64,000 nucleotides of DNA, taken from positions 1-64,000 of the forward strand of contig CANMSN010000012.1 of NCBI GenBank assembly GCA_947500585.1, in the 5' to 3' direction. The position numbers were made by a program, and so were the translations under genes. This DNA is from an uncultured Flavobacteriaceae bacterium. GTDB taxonomy: Bacteria > Bacteroidota > Bacteroidia > Flavobacteriales > Flavobacteriaceae. The notes beneath the pieces were generated by a model, which saw nothing but the letters and a program-made list of their open reading frames with translations, made no database searches and had not been told where the DNA came from. Shown in pieces: positions 1 through 10,362 of this stretch (the stretch's first letter is position 1; every line of letters starts with the position of its first letter).

Positions 1-40
1 AATACTCATAGTAAATACTTGTGATTAGAATTAGTTTAGA

Positions 41-2044
41 CTATAAGAAGAAATTCCATACTATACCGAAGCGGACTGTAAAATCTCGATATGGATTATT
101 TGGTGCAGAGAAATAATCATAACCCGTAAATGCTGAATTAAAATGTTCGGCTTTTAAATAAATTCTTGTTTGACGAATTTTTGCATTTATAAAAAAATCT
201 AACCGAGGAAAACCTCCAAACTCTTCTTCAGTTTGTACATAAAACTCTGCCAAAACAGGATCATAGGCATTCATATAATATTCCGTAAAGTAATTTAGGG
301 TTAAGCCTGTTTGCAAATACATGGCTTTTTTAAATAAGTGACTTGAAAAATACAATGTATTTCGTGTGGTTATTTGCGGTACGTTAAGCACACTATTATC
401 TTCTACATCTTGAAATAAGATTGTATTATCTAAGGCAAATTTCCCAAACTTGATTTCCTTTTGAACTTTAACTCTTAAGTAGTTTATTGTACCATTATTT
501 TGAAATGGTTTTACTTGACCTAAATCCTCGTCTATTTTAAAATAAGCGTAATCATTTATGGTGGAATAATCGACACTTATATTGGCTATTTTTTTAGACT
601 TTAATTGAAAAGCTAATTGTTGCGTTTCTGTATTATTGAAATTAGTTTGCCAATTGTAATTTATGTAATCGCTTTGATATAATAGAAAATTATAATTCGG
701 GGCTTTTGATGAGTGATTAATTGAAGCTATTGCTTGAATATCGTCATTCAATTTAAAACTTGCTTGGGCTTTTAGAAAATTACCTTCAAAATCTCCAGAT
801 ATATTTAAACCTATCTCCCCTTGCAAATCAAAACCTTTGTATTGTTTATGATATTTACCTCCTGCTGAAAAGATATCTCCTTTTAATCTGTTTGTGATTG
901 TATTGCCGTCTAAAACCACAACTTTGTTATAACCATAATTATAATTATTGTTTGTTAGATTAAATTGTACATCACCTACTATATTATTACTATAGTTTAA
1001 TTGAACTTGATTGTAGAAGTTTTCTAAAGTTGCTCTATCTTTTAAACTAGAACTTTTAAAAGCAGAACCAAAAATGCTTGTAGCAGCAGTTGTTTGACTA
1101 TATTCAAAATATTTATCTTCAAACGATATTATATGACCTAAACTTAATTTATTTTTAGATAGCGAATCTTTTTTATTAATAACACTATAATTATGTTCTA
1201 AATGAAAACGCTTGCCTATTAATATACTTTCAGCATCTTCAAAGTTTACTTCTAAGATGGATCGATCTAGAAACTCTTCATCTCCAGTTATAAAATTTTC
1301 AACACTACCTTCTTGAAGCCCTCCATTTTCTTGATTTAATAAATCTTGTGTTACTATATGTCCTCTTACATTGTACCTATTATTCTTAGTTCTATAATTT
1401 GAAGTAAACCTAAAATTACCCGTACTGGTTAAAAGGTGTTGATATTTACCTAATGAGCGTAAACCTTTGTATGCTATGGAAAAGTTAAACTGCGGGCTTG
1501 TGTTAACGGTGAAAAATGAATCCGCTAGTTGACCTTGCTCAAAAGCGGTTTTAAAAAAAAGCTCTGTTAAAGGTGTTGGCACACGGTAATAATTAACATC
1601 TTCAATTTCCATGTAATTGAAATGTCTGGCTCGAGCCCCAAAAGATGGCATTAAACTCGTATTCTCAAACTCATATGTTAGATTATTATATGTTTGCCCG
1701 AGATTTGAAAATGGTATTAATCCGAAATTGTCTCTTCTTAAATAATTAAACTTGTATTCTTTTTGAATTGTTAAAGTCGTATCAACAAATGTAGTATCGT
1801 TTTTATGGGAGATAATTAGGTAGTCTTGAATTTTAGGTTTTTCGTCTTTGGGCTTTTCAGGATCTAATCGATCTAATAAACTTTTTTTTTGTTTTTGTTT
1901 ACTATCACTAGCAGTAATAGTATCTTGACTAGCATTACCTGGAGTATCTGCTTTTTTAATCTGTTGCATTTTTCCAGGCATAGTTTGCCCAAAAACAACC
2001 GATGAAACACAAACAAAAAATAAAACGTAAACTAACTTCTGCAT
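41..2044 (-). CDS. Putative outer-membrane porin (Bacteroidota Porin_10-like)
   Basis: A 667-residue protein with a clear signal peptide (cleavage after about residue 19, ending VFG-Q). A Lys/Asp-rich low-complexity linker follows at about residues 25-70, and the rest is a long series of alternating amphipathic strands ending in aromatic residues (WNFFL), as in outer-membrane beta-barrels. Length and composition match the putative porin family of Bacteroidota. It probably allows passive diffusion across the outer membrane; its solute cannot be read from sequence. It stands alone: a terminator and a promoter separate it from the operon upstream. The ATG is supported by the signal peptide directly behind it. 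Confidence 0.75.
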   Translation of the reverse strand: MQKLVYVLFFVCVSSVVFGQTMPGKMQQIKKADTPGNASQDTITASDSKQKQKKSLLDRLDPEKPKDEKPKIQDYLIISHKNDTTFVDTTLTIQKEYKFNYLRRDNFGLIPFSNLGQTYNNLTYEFENTSLMPSFGARARHFNYMEIEDVNYYRVPTPLTELFFKTAFEQGQLADSFFTVNTSPQFNFSIAYKGLRSLGKYQHLLTSTGNFRFTSNYRTKNNRYNVRGHIVTQDLLNQENGGLQEGSVENFITGDEEFLDRSILEVNFEDAESILIGKRFHLEHNYSVINKKDSLSKNKLSLGHIISFEDKYFEYSQTTAATSIFGSAFKSSSLKDRATLENFYNQVQLNYSNNIVGDVQFNLTNNNYNYGYNKVVVLDGNTITNRLKGDIFSAGGKYHKQYKGFDLQGEIGLNISGDFEGNFLKAQASFKLNDDIQAIASINHSSKAPNYNFLLYQSDYINYNWQTNFNNTETQQLAFQLKSKKIANISVDYSTINDYAYFKIDEDLGQVKPFQNNGTINYLRVKVQKEIKFGKFALDNTILFQDVEDNSVLNVPQITTRNTLYFSSHLFKKAMYLQTGLTLNYFTEYYMNAYDPVLAEFYVQTEEEFGGFPRLDFFINAKIRQTRIYLKAEHFNSAFTGYDYFSAPNNPYRDFTVRFGIVWNFFL

Positions 2045-2061
2045 AAAATTTTAAAACGTTG

Positions 2062-2069
2062 CAAATGTA
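2062..2069 (-). promoter_or_regulatory. Putative -7 box for the porin gene
   Basis: On the minus strand this reads TACATTTG followed by C, a full match to the Bacteroidota -7 consensus TAnnTTTG(C). It lies 17 bp before the porin ATG, giving a leader of roughly 11 nt. No TTG is seen at the usual -33 spacing, so confidence is limited. Confidence 0.35.
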
Positions 2070-2140
2070 AATACAAAATATGATAACGTATAAAAATGCG
2101 AAAAGTATTTATTATAAAGCAACTTTTTATTTATTCTATA

Positions 2141-2179
2141 AAAACAAAAAACCAGAGGACAATATAAGTCTCTGGTTTT
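2141..2179 (-). terminator. Intrinsic terminator of the SusCD/metallohydrolase/DUF4302 operon
   Basis: A hairpin with arms AAAACCAGAG(G)AC and GTCTCTGGTTTT around a short AT loop (2148-2179). On the minus strand it is followed by a U-rich tract (complement of AAAACAAAAA, 2141-2150). It sits about 25 bp past the DUF4302 stop codon, as expected for the end of that operon. Confidence 0.75.
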
Positions 2180-2204
2180 AAGTATTTCTATTTAGTTATG
2201 GTTC

Positions 2205-3605
2205 TTAACCAAAGAATAAACCATATACTCTTATTCCACTATCACTGTTTGTAAATGTGCCAGCAGGATTACTAAAATTAAATAGGTTACTTGTAAAAGA
2301 ACCATTTCTAGTGAATATTAAACCACTGGGTGTAGAAAGAAAGTCTATCAAAGGCATCATTATCGATTCAACTTGACCTGAAGCTCCTCCACCTGGGCCA
2401 TTATAAGTTAAAAACAGTCTTTCATTATTTATTTCTCCTTTTAAGAAACAATAGAATAAATTAAATGCTGCTCCATCTGCTCTCACAATTTGAACAAATA
2501 AAAATGTATCGCAATCATCACTTTCAAAATCTATTGATAATTGATATTGAGATACCTGCCAAGTACTTCCAAAGGCTAAACCTATATTAGCCTCTATTCC
2601 AGCAAGCATTTCGTCATGTGTACCCGAAGTTAAAGCATTATCTCCAAGACTCCTTCTGTATAAAAACCCTGTTGGACCTAAAATTTCTAAGTCTACTAAG
2701 TCATTAGGATTAACAAAAGCTGGGGAATTACTATAATAAATACTAGCATTAGTGCCATTAACTGTTGAAATAAATCTTTCTGTTGCTTCATCATATGTAA
2801 AATCAGAATAAGATTCTCCTCCAGACTCTAAAGCAGGACTAATTGTTATACCATCTTCGGTATAAGCTATTCCAAAAGTGATATTTATAATCTCAGTTTC
2901 AGAAAAACCAGAAGAGTTAGAAAAACGACGTGCTTCATCATATATAAAGTCATACTTTATTGTTTCTTCACCATTTTCTATTTCCAAAACTTGATATAAA
3001 TCTGGTTCAGCTATTCTAGGAATTTGAGCACGAAGCGTATTTACGGCAGCTATACTTTCCGTATCAAAATCTGTAAAATTAGTAGGATATAAAACCATTA
3101 ACGCCGTATCGCTATTTCTAACATCTCTAAACGTAATAACTCCATTATCGTTGCTGAAATATTGAAAAACAGACGTCCCAAAAAAGCCAAGACCCGTTGG
3201 AAAACCATTAATAACCTCAGTGACGGCTGTAGGGTCTGTTCCCTTTGTAATATGATTTCGCGTAGTGAATACAAGCTCGGTAGTGGTACCAAGTCTAACC
3301 TCATAACTTGAATTTTGAAGTGTGCTATCATCATCAAAATCTGAAGTTTGCCTTACAGTTCCATCGGCATTAAATTGCATGTAAGTAGTAAACCCACCTC
3401 TTTCGTCATTTTTTGTAAAATATACGGCTTTATAGCCGTTAGGTTGAGATAATAACAGATTCTGTAGTTCGGTAATTCTTTCGGCGACCCTTTCAGAAGG
3501 TGTTTGATCGAAAACACTCTGGTTATCATCATCACTACATGAAGATAACAGGAAAAAGGATAAAAATAAAAGTTTAAAAAAACTATTTTTAAGTATAAAT
3601 TTCAT
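2205..3605 (-). CDS. DUF4302-like surface lipoprotein, last gene of a SusCD operon
   Basis: 466 residues. A lipoprotein signal peptide has its lipobox at LLSSC (Cys23), followed by an Asp-rich stretch (SDDDN) typical of Bacteroidota surface-exported lipoproteins. The body is beta-rich with many Gly/Asn/Thr residues and no recognisable catalytic motif. It resembles the DUF4302 family usually found downstream of SusC/SusD and HExxH lipoprotein genes. Only 20 bp separate it from the metallohydrolase gene, and a strong terminator follows. It is probably an outer-leaflet accessory protein of the import system, perhaps substrate binding. The family assignment is from recollection of sequence features, so moderately sure. 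Confidence 0.6.
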   Translation of the reverse strand: MKFILKNSFFKLLFLSFFLLSSCSDDDNQSVFDQTPSERVAERITELQNLLLSQPNGYKAVYFTKNDERGGFTTYMQFNADGTVRQTSDFDDDSTLQNSSYEVRLGTTTELVFTTRNHITKGTDPTAVTEVINGFPTGLGFFGTSVFQYFSNDNGVITFRDVRNSDTALMVLYPTNFTDFDTESIAAVNTLRAQIPRIAEPDLYQVLEIENGEETIKYDFIYDEARRFSNSSGFSETEIINITFGIAYTEDGITISPALESGGESYSDFTYDEATERFISTVNGTNASIYYSNSPAFVNPNDLVDLEILGPTGFLYRRSLGDNALTSGTHDEMLAGIEANIGLAFGSTWQVSQYQLSIDFESDDCDTFLFVQIVRADGAAFNLFYCFLKGEINNERLFLTYNGPGGGASGQVESIMMPLIDFLSTPSGLIFTRNGSFTSNLFNFSNPAGTFTNSDSGIRVYGLFFG

Positions 3606-3625
3606 ATCTATTTTTTAGTCATTAA

Positions 3626-4525
3626 CTATATTTCTAATAAAGCTTCGTATGTTAGTTCTCGTAATTCATAAAAATTTATATTAAATTTTTCTTGATAATA
3701 CTCAACTATCAATTGTTCCTTAAATCTTATGATTTGTCTAGCTTGTTCATTTGAAATACTATCTACTAATTCATCCCATTTCGCACTAGATCGTACTAGC
3801 ATGTAAGCTATCATTTCAACAAAATCTTCACTAGGCTGGCTTGATGCATATGCAGAAATATAGCCGAGCTCTCTAGCCTCTTCATTACTTCTGTCGGCCC
3901 ATGAGGATGTATAATTAGCGGGATTAACAAGATCAAAAATAGGATCATAAGGCTCAATTTGATTTAGAATGTGAGCATACTCATGATGAATAGTTTGTAA
4001 TGGGCCAGTTACAGCGAATTGTACATCAAAATCATTTGGTATATCTTCTTCATACAAAATATTATCAAAATCTAAAAGATCTATATTAAACAAAGTTATT
4101 CTTGCTCCCTGCTCAGCTATTCCTAATGTAATAGTATTTCCTCCAGGATTAAAATTAAAGCCTCCAGAAAATATAAACTCTCTAGGTGCTATAGTTTTAA
4201 TAAAGTCCTCACCACCTAGTTTATTATGTGGCTCTATCCAAACACTTTTTAGTATTTCTGCAAGCGGTTTAACATTACTTTCAAAAGGCGGATGTAAAAA
4301 CCTATCAACATCTGTATCATTAATATCCCATTTATATTGTATTTCAATATTATAAGGATCAATAAAATTTTGCCTTAACCAGATATCTAATTCATTTAGT
4401 ATTGGTGCAGATGTATCTATCTGAGATTCCTCTAAGGCAGGTTCATTTTCACAAGCTGCAAGCAAATAGGCAGATATAACAAGTAGAAATATAATACCTG
4501 ATAATTTGTAATATGTATTTTTCAT
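3626..4525 (-). CDS. Substrate import-associated zinc metallohydrolase lipoprotein
   Basis: 299 residues with lipobox LLAAC (Cys25). The zinc motif HEYAH is at residues 181-185 (context TIHHEYAHILNQ), and a downstream acidic segment (SEDFVEM, about 232-238) can supply the third zinc ligand of a gluzincin. This matches the family of HExxH lipoproteins encoded beside SusC/SusD-like importers. It sits between susD (22 bp upstream) and the DUF4302 gene (20 bp downstream). It should act at the cell surface, trimming a peptide-containing or protein-bound substrate before uptake. The substrate is unknown; no glycoside hydrolase gene is in this operon. Confidence 0.75.
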   Translation of the reverse strand: MKNTYYKLSGIIFLLVISAYLLAACENEPALEESQIDTSAPILNELDIWLRQNFIDPYNIEIQYKWDINDTDVDRFLHPPFESNVKPLAEILKSVWIEPHNKLGGEDFIKTIAPREFIFSGGFNFNPGGNTITLGIAEQGARITLFNIDLLDFDNILYEEDIPNDFDVQFAVTGPLQTIHHEYAHILNQIEPYDPIFDLVNPANYTSSWADRSNEEARELGYISAYASSQPSEDFVEMIAYMLVRSSAKWDELVDSISNEQARQIIRFKEQLIVEYYQEKFNINFYELRELTYEALLEI

Positions 4526-4547
4526 AGATTAAATTTTGTAAATATTA

Positions 4548-6059
4548 TTATCTTGGGTTAGCTTCGATATTAAAAGCACGAGCATCTGGTGGAATTTGTA
4601 CCGCCCTTCTATCATCATCTTTTGGTAATGTAAAGGTATCTATAGTATTACCATTAACATTGGTTATTCTATGGGTAACTTCTATATTATGTCTTTTGAT
4701 GTCAAACCAACGCAAACCTTCGTTGTAAAATATTGACCTCCTCATGGTTAAAAGTAAATTTATATATGGAAGACTATTAGATGGAATTGTATAAAATGGT
4801 GTATAAACATTCTCATTAGTAAACACAAAATTACCACTTGGATCTTCAATATCCGATGTTGTTAAAACATCTGCACTTGAATACCCCGAGGTCTTTGTTG
4901 AAAACATTAGATTTATGTCGGAAACTGCATTATCGTATTGTTGAAGCATAACATAAGCCTCAGCTCTATTTAGCAAAACTTCATCAGTAGTTAAAACCAT
5001 ATAAGTAACAAACGCAAAACCAATACCTGCTGCTTGATTGGTAGTTCTAAAATATTCATCATATTTTATTAAAGTCAAACCTATATCACCACTATAGGTA
5101 AATATAGAGTAGGCCCATGGTAACCCTACAGGACTGGTCCCTAGTATCTCTTGTTGTAAGCTTCTAGTTAACTGATACCTTGCTAGCCCCGAAAAACCAC
5201 CTCTTGAATAAGTTGACTGACCTGAAATTAATAATAAATTAGCAGGCTCTGTAGATGATGAATATTGAAATTGGATTGCAGCACCAGGTAATTGATCATA
5301 CAAACCATTAATATCTCTTAGTACAGAAGCACCGGCACTACCAAGAGCTTCATTACTATGGTCTACTACTTTTTGCCATTTACCGAAATGTAAATAAAAT
5401 CTAGATGCAAATGCATTAGCTGCTTGTTTTGTAAAGTGAAATGTAGGAACGTCATATCCGTTTTCAATTAGTGGTAAGCCTTCTTCAATATCTCGCTCTA
5501 TTTGATTGTAAACTTCTGCCACAGTACCTCTGTCATATTCTTTAATTAAAACTGTTTCAGGTTCAGTAACATACGGAATACCCAAATCTATACTAGCTGT
5601 ATCAGGATTATATCTTTTAGAAAAAATACTAACTAACATAAAATGCGCATAAGCTCTACATATAAGTGCTTCTCCTTTTTTAGCATTGAATTCTTCTCCG
5701 CCGCCTAATTCTTCAATAGATGCCAAGGCTTGGTTAGCGTGAGCAATTGCTGCGTAAGTATCATTCCAGTAATTCGTAGGCGTATCTGAATCATCATCAT
5801 TCAAATCTCTCCAAAAGTACATTTCTTCATTTATTCTAACATCAGAAGTTGCTGCTGGACCTTTGTCATCCGCATTATCAGACATAGGTTCTAAAAAGGA
5901 CACGTAACCTGCTTCTGGGTAAGCTCCTACTAATAATTCAGAGATTTTATCGGCAGAATCTATTTCAGTTCTATTATCCGGTACTTCAGAAAGTACATCA
6001 TCACAACTAAAAACTAAAACAAGAAGTAATGATGGTATAAATTTTATATATTTTTTCAT
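4548..6059 (-). CDS. RagB/SusD family nutrient-binding outer-membrane lipoprotein
   Basis: I place the start at the second Met (MKKYIKF, 6059), 503 residues, because it begins a normal lipoprotein signal peptide (lipobox VFSC). The upstream ATG would add eight residues and overlap the stop of susC. Helical TPR-like SusD features are visible: a repeated alpha-helical N-terminal half, the segment GEALICRAYAHF, and the conserved C-terminal LLTMRRSIFYNEGLRWFDIKR, which I recall from RagB/SusD proteins. It should bind substrate as the lid of the SusC transporter encoded 10 bp upstream. The A-rich, SD-free spacer is normal for this phylum. Confidence 0.85.
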   Translation of the reverse strand: MKKYIKFIPSLLLVLVFSCDDVLSEVPDNRTEIDSADKISELLVGAYPEAGYVSFLEPMSDNADDKGPAATSDVRINEEMYFWRDLNDDDSDTPTNYWNDTYAAIAHANQALASIEELGGGEEFNAKKGEALICRAYAHFMLVSIFSKRYNPDTASIDLGIPYVTEPETVLIKEYDRGTVAEVYNQIERDIEEGLPLIENGYDVPTFHFTKQAANAFASRFYLHFGKWQKVVDHSNEALGSAGASVLRDINGLYDQLPGAAIQFQYSSSTEPANLLLISGQSTYSRGGFSGLARYQLTRSLQQEILGTSPVGLPWAYSIFTYSGDIGLTLIKYDEYFRTTNQAAGIGFAFVTYMVLTTDEVLLNRAEAYVMLQQYDNAVSDINLMFSTKTSGYSSADVLTTSDIEDPSGNFVFTNENVYTPFYTIPSNSLPYINLLLTMRRSIFYNEGLRWFDIKRHNIEVTHRITNVNGNTIDTFTLPKDDDRRAVQIPPDARAFNIEANPR

Positions 6060-6069
6060 TTTTTTTTTT

Positions 6070-9000
6070 TTAAAAACCAACATTAAGCGTAAATGTATAA
6101 GAACGTGTGATAGGTGAAGCTACACCACCACTATTGAAAAATTCAGGGTCTTGACCTCCTAATTTATCATCAGAATAGAATAAAAATAAATTTGTACCCT
6201 GTAAATTTAAGCGTAAAGAGGATAATCCTAAATTTTTGATGGTATTGCCATCGAAAGTATATCCAAGAGTTATATTTTTCATCCTTAAGAAATCACCGTC
6301 TGCCACTCTTGCTGTCGAGTAGTTGTAAGCATTATACGCTCTAGTGATATCATTTTCACCCACTGATTGTATTAAAGACTGTGATGCAATAACAGGTATA
6401 TCAGTAAAATTTTCATCACCTGGTTGTTGCCAACGATTAACAAATTCTCTAGGAAACACATTTAAATCATTATATTCATGGGAATATGAAGGATCTAAGC
6501 GAATTTTATTACCCCCAGAAAAAGACATAAAAAAGCTGAAATTCCAGTTTTTATAATTAAAGTTATTTGCAAGACCTCCAGTTATTGTTGGTAAACTAGA
6601 ACCTTCATAAACTAAATAATCAAGTATATCTTCTGTCGCTTGAAAATCTATACCAGAGATTGGATCAACATCTTCCCCAAATTCATCCTGTCCTAAATCA
6701 AAAGTAGGTACGCCAAACTCGTTTAAACCATCGAATTGAAAAGAATATAAGGCATTACGTTCCGTTCCTATGGCATTTCCCGTACCATTTACTAAAGCAA
6801 AAACATTAGGCCTTTGCTGTAAATTAGTAATCTCTTGTTCAATAAATGAGATATTAAATCCAGAACGCCATTGAAAATCGTCTGAACTTATGTTTACTGA
6901 ATTTAATTGGAATTCAATACCATTGGTAGTCATTTCTGCGTTATTTCCTAATTTAGAAAACTCTCCACCAACACCAGAAGTTCTAACTACATCTAATAAA
7001 TCTATACCTCTCCTAGAATATACATCTAAAACGGTTCTCAAGCGTTCATTAAAAAAACCAATCTCTAAACCTAAATTAAGTTCACGTGTTTGTTCGTATG
7101 TTAATTCAGAGTTTTGTAAATCAATAATATCTATAAAGTTTTCTCTATCATCTAAACTAAATCTATCTGTTATTGAATTTAAAAACACTGCACTATTATT
7201 ACTTGCAGCATCGTTTAATAAACCTGTTACTCCATAACTGGGTCTAAATACTAAACTTGATATTACTTCTGAATCTTCAAGAAACTTTTCTTTATGGGCA
7301 TTCCAACGTGCACCGATAGAATATGTAGGTAACCATCTTGCACTTGACGACTTACCAGCCCTATTAGAGCCCTCGTAGTTACCTGTAAGACTTAAAACAT
7401 ATTTTCTATTAAAATCGTAATTAACTTGCATTGCTAAAGATACTTCTCGTGAACGTGTATCTTGAGAAAAAAAGTAATCATCACCTTCTAAAATAACTTT
7501 CTTCAATATATCTGGGTCTGTAAATATGGCTCCACCTCTATCAAATTGATAACCGTATCCTGTATTTGAAGACGACGTTCTGTCTGCATGTCTATACTCT
7601 TGATTAAAATAGACATTAAGATTATGAACATCATTAAAAGTTTTATCGTACTGTAATGAATTCCTAAAGGTATATGCTGTAAGCGTATTTTTAGTTTCTG
7701 TTAAAATTCCACCTACGGGAAGAACAACACGAGGTAAAGCTACAGGGTCATCAGGATCATCAAATAAAAAGGTATTTGCATTTCTTACTATTGCATTTTC
7801 AGCAGCTCTGTATGCTAAAACTCTATTAGAGCTTTCCCTTGCAGAGTTCTCACCTATGTTTTGTACGTATCTTGCAGATCCTAAAAAGTTATACTTTAGG
7901 TTTTTATTTAACTTATATTCTATCTGACCTTGAAATTTAATATCTGTTCTATTAATTTGTAAAGTATTATTCTCTATTTCATTAACTATATTAAGTGGTG
8001 CCCAATTGGCTCTATAGTATTCTAAATCTCCATTTTGATCCCTTGGTCTAAGCGCCCTACTTGTGGCCAACGAATAGTTAAATGGGTTGATATCGAACTC
8101 TCTGTTAACAGCTCCGAAAAACACATCGTTTTGTCTAGCTAGCGTACCAGGAGCATTTTGATTTACAATATTTGCACTTCCTAACAATGTAAAGATTAAT
8201 TTGTCTTCATTGAAATGAAAAGAATTTCTAAAATTCGCAGTGATACGTCTCACTCTATCTGCAATGGACCAACCTCCATCTGTAAAATAACCTATGGAAG
8301 CATAAGTTCTAGATAATTCTGAACCACTAGAAAAACTAATATTATGATTTTGAGTTGGTGCCATATTATATAACTCTTTAAACCAATCTGTATTTGCTAG
8401 TTCGTACTGTTGTAAAAATGACGCTCGTGCTTCTGGAGTATTAGGAATTCCAAAAGCTCCATTTGTTTCATCAAAAACATTTATGGCATTTGCCCTGATG
8501 TTATAAATACCCCCGTTACGTCCTGACAAAACATCTGGATATTGTAAAAACCCTTTAGATTCTAACTCTCTATACACAGATATGGTTTCTTGAGAATTTA
8601 ACAGATTGTACTGTGCGTATCTAGGTCTATCTCTCATTAAAAAGTCACCATTGTAACTAAATGTTGGTGCTTGATCTTTTCTACCAGATTTTGTTGTAAT
8701 TACAATTACACCATTTTGAGCTCTTGCTCCGTATAAAGAGGTGGCAGAAGCATCTCTTAAAATTTCAAAACTTTCTATATCATTTGCATTTAAACCTGCA
8801 ATAGCTGAACTTAACAAGGTATTAGGATCACCAGATACTAGATCAGCAAATGATACGTTTACAATTTGCTCTTGAATAACTCCATCAACAATCCAAATTG
8901 GATCAGCATTACCAAGTATGGATGCAGAACCTCTTATAGTAATTCTTGGTGCCGCACCAAAAGTTCCTGTTACATTTTGAACACTAACTCCAGCTGCACG

Positions 9001-9432
9001 ACCTTCTAATGATTGTGTTATATCAGGTAATCCTGCTAACTCTATTTCTTTAGCTTTAACTGTTTGCGAAGCACCTGTAAAAACTTCTCTAGAAATATTC
9101 TGATACCCCGTAATTACTACAGCATCCAAACTTTCGAGATCTTCATTTAAAGTCACATTTATGGTATTGCTATCACCTACAGTAATTAATTTAGTTTCCA
9201 TACCAATAAAACTAAACTTTAGCGTCTCACCAGGCTTAGCATTGATAGCATAGTTACCATCAAAATCAGACACAACGCCCCTACTGGTACCATCTACTAG
9301 AATAGTAACACCATTTAATGGGAGACCGCCAGCATCCAGAATCGTACCCGTGATTTTGTTTTCTTGAGCATTAGACATTTGGATTGAAAACACCATTAAA
9401 AACGTTAACAACCAGGTCAATTTTAATTTCAT
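6070..9432 (-). CDS. SusC/RagA family TonB-dependent outer-membrane transporter
   Basis: About 1120 residues from MKLKLTW (9432); an earlier ATG adds eight residues that would precede the signal peptide. Order: signal peptide (ends SNAQ), carboxypeptidase-regulatory-like beta-sandwich (about 25-110, with DFDGNYAI), TonB-dependent plug (about 115-260, with ILRDASATSLYGARAQNGVI), then a 22-strand-type barrel ending LNVGF. First gene of the susC-susD-metallohydrolase-DUF4302 operon. A candidate -7 box (TATTTTTG on the minus strand, 9585-9592) would give a leader of about 150 nt. No anti-sigma partner is adjacent, so control is not evident. Confidence 0.9.
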   Translation of the reverse strand: MKLKLTWLLTFLMVFSIQMSNAQENKITGTILDAGGLPLNGVTILVDGTSRGVVSDFDGNYAINAKPGETLKFSFIGMETKLITVGDSNTINVTLNEDLESLDAVVITGYQNISREVFTGASQTVKAKEIELAGLPDITQSLEGRAAGVSVQNVTGTFGAAPRITIRGSASILGNADPIWIVDGVIQEQIVNVSFADLVSGDPNTLLSSAIAGLNANDIESFEILRDASATSLYGARAQNGVIVITTKSGRKDQAPTFSYNGDFLMRDRPRYAQYNLLNSQETISVYRELESKGFLQYPDVLSGRNGGIYNIRANAINVFDETNGAFGIPNTPEARASFLQQYELANTDWFKELYNMAPTQNHNISFSSGSELSRTYASIGYFTDGGWSIADRVRRITANFRNSFHFNEDKLIFTLLGSANIVNQNAPGTLARQNDVFFGAVNREFDINPFNYSLATSRALRPRDQNGDLEYYRANWAPLNIVNEIENNTLQINRTDIKFQGQIEYKLNKNLKYNFLGSARYVQNIGENSARESSNRVLAYRAAENAIVRNANTFLFDDPDDPVALPRVVLPVGGILTETKNTLTAYTFRNSLQYDKTFNDVHNLNVYFNQEYRHADRTSSSNTGYGYQFDRGGAIFTDPDILKKVILEGDDYFFSQDTRSREVSLAMQVNYDFNRKYVLSLTGNYEGSNRAGKSSSARWLPTYSIGARWNAHKEKFLEDSEVISSLVFRPSYGVTGLLNDAASNNSAVFLNSITDRFSLDDRENFIDIIDLQNSELTYEQTRELNLGLEIGFFNERLRTVLDVYSRRGIDLLDVVRTSGVGGEFSKLGNNAEMTTNGIEFQLNSVNISSDDFQWRSGFNISFIEQEITNLQQRPNVFALVNGTGNAIGTERNALYSFQFDGLNEFGVPTFDLGQDEFGEDVDPISGIDFQATEDILDYLVYEGSSLPTITGGLANNFNYKNWNFSFFMSFSGGNKIRLDPSYSHEYNDLNVFPREFVNRWQQPGDENFTDIPVIASQSLIQSVGENDITRAYNAYNYSTARVADGDFLRMKNITLGYTFDGNTIKNLGLSSLRLNLQGTNLFLFYSDDKLGGQDPEFFNSGGVASPITRSYTFTLNVGF

Positions 9433-9690
9433 ACAATAATTATTTGCGTTAGTCAACGGCGAATTTCTTAATATTATCTTAAAGAAACAAAAAAAACCGC
9501 TTTTTAATATGTTAAATTTAATCGTTTTTGTGTTTTGTTTAAAGAATATTCATATTTTAAGATCATTTCTCTTAAAAAATTAAACAAAAATAACCAAATA
9601 GTGATTATTTTATAACTGTTAAAAAGGCGTTAAGTAAAAAGTAGGTGCTAGTTCAAAAATTAATTCTTCTTTTAATATTATTTTAGCTGA

Positions 9691-10290
9691 ATGTTATTAA
9701 AAAATCATTCCAAATATATTTTAGAATGTGGTACCGATGAAGCTGGACGTGGTTGTCTTGCAGGACCAGTTACAGCTGCTGCGGTTATTCTTCCTGAGGA
9801 TTTTAAAAGTTTAATGTTAAACGATTCCAAACAACTTAGCGAAAAAAAGAGAGATTTATTGAAGCCTATTATTGAAACTGAGTCTTTAACATTTGGTATA
9901 GCCCACGTTTTTCAAGAAGAAATTGATAAAATTAATATACTTAATGCTTCCATCTTAGCTATGCATAAATCCATTACTAAATTAAACCCTCAGCCAAAGT
10001 TTATAATTGTTGATGGAAATAAATTTATGCCTTATAAGGATATCCTTTTTGAAACCATAATTAAAGGTGATGGTAAATATTTAAGTATTGCGGCAGCTTC
10101 GATTTTAGCAAAAACACATCGCGATATGTATATGAATAAAATTCATGAAGAATTCCCCATGTACAATTGGAAACAAAATAAAGGCTACCCAACAAAAGAA
10201 CACAGGAACGCTATAAAGAAATACGGTATAACAAAATACCACAGAAAATCGTTTAGATTATTACCCGAACAATTAAAACTAGACATTTAA
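9691..10290 (+). CDS. rnhB: Ribonuclease HII
   Basis: 199 residues, the usual size. The N-terminal active-site motif GTDEAGRG carries the first Asp/Glu pair; IIVDGNKF supplies the central catalytic Asp and [12 protein letters not shown] the later conserved segment. The enzyme removes ribonucleotides misincorporated in DNA and RNA primers, cutting 5' of a single ribonucleotide in duplex DNA. It is divergent from the SusC operon and 72 bp before a large lipoprotein gene in the same direction. The motif set leaves little doubt. Confidence 0.95.
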   Translation: MLLKNHSKYILECGTDEAGRGCLAGPVTAAAVILPEDFKSLMLNDSKQLSEKKRDLLKPIIETESLTFGIAHVFQEEIDKINILNASILAMHKSITKLNPQPKFIIVDGNKFMPYKDILFETIIKGDGKYLSIAAASILAKTHRDMYMNKIHEEFPMYNWKQNKGYPTKEHRNAIKKYGITKYHRKSFRLLPEQLKLDI

Positions 10291-10362
10291 CTACTCATAT
10301 TACCTCATTTTATATACGCTATAAAACGAAAAATATGTAGGTTTGTATAAATTAATTTTTTC

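Noticed and set aside
6344-7237. Plus-strand open frames opposite the first susC
   Set aside because: They lie wholly inside a conserved SusC coding region, have no promoter and encode no recognisable protein.
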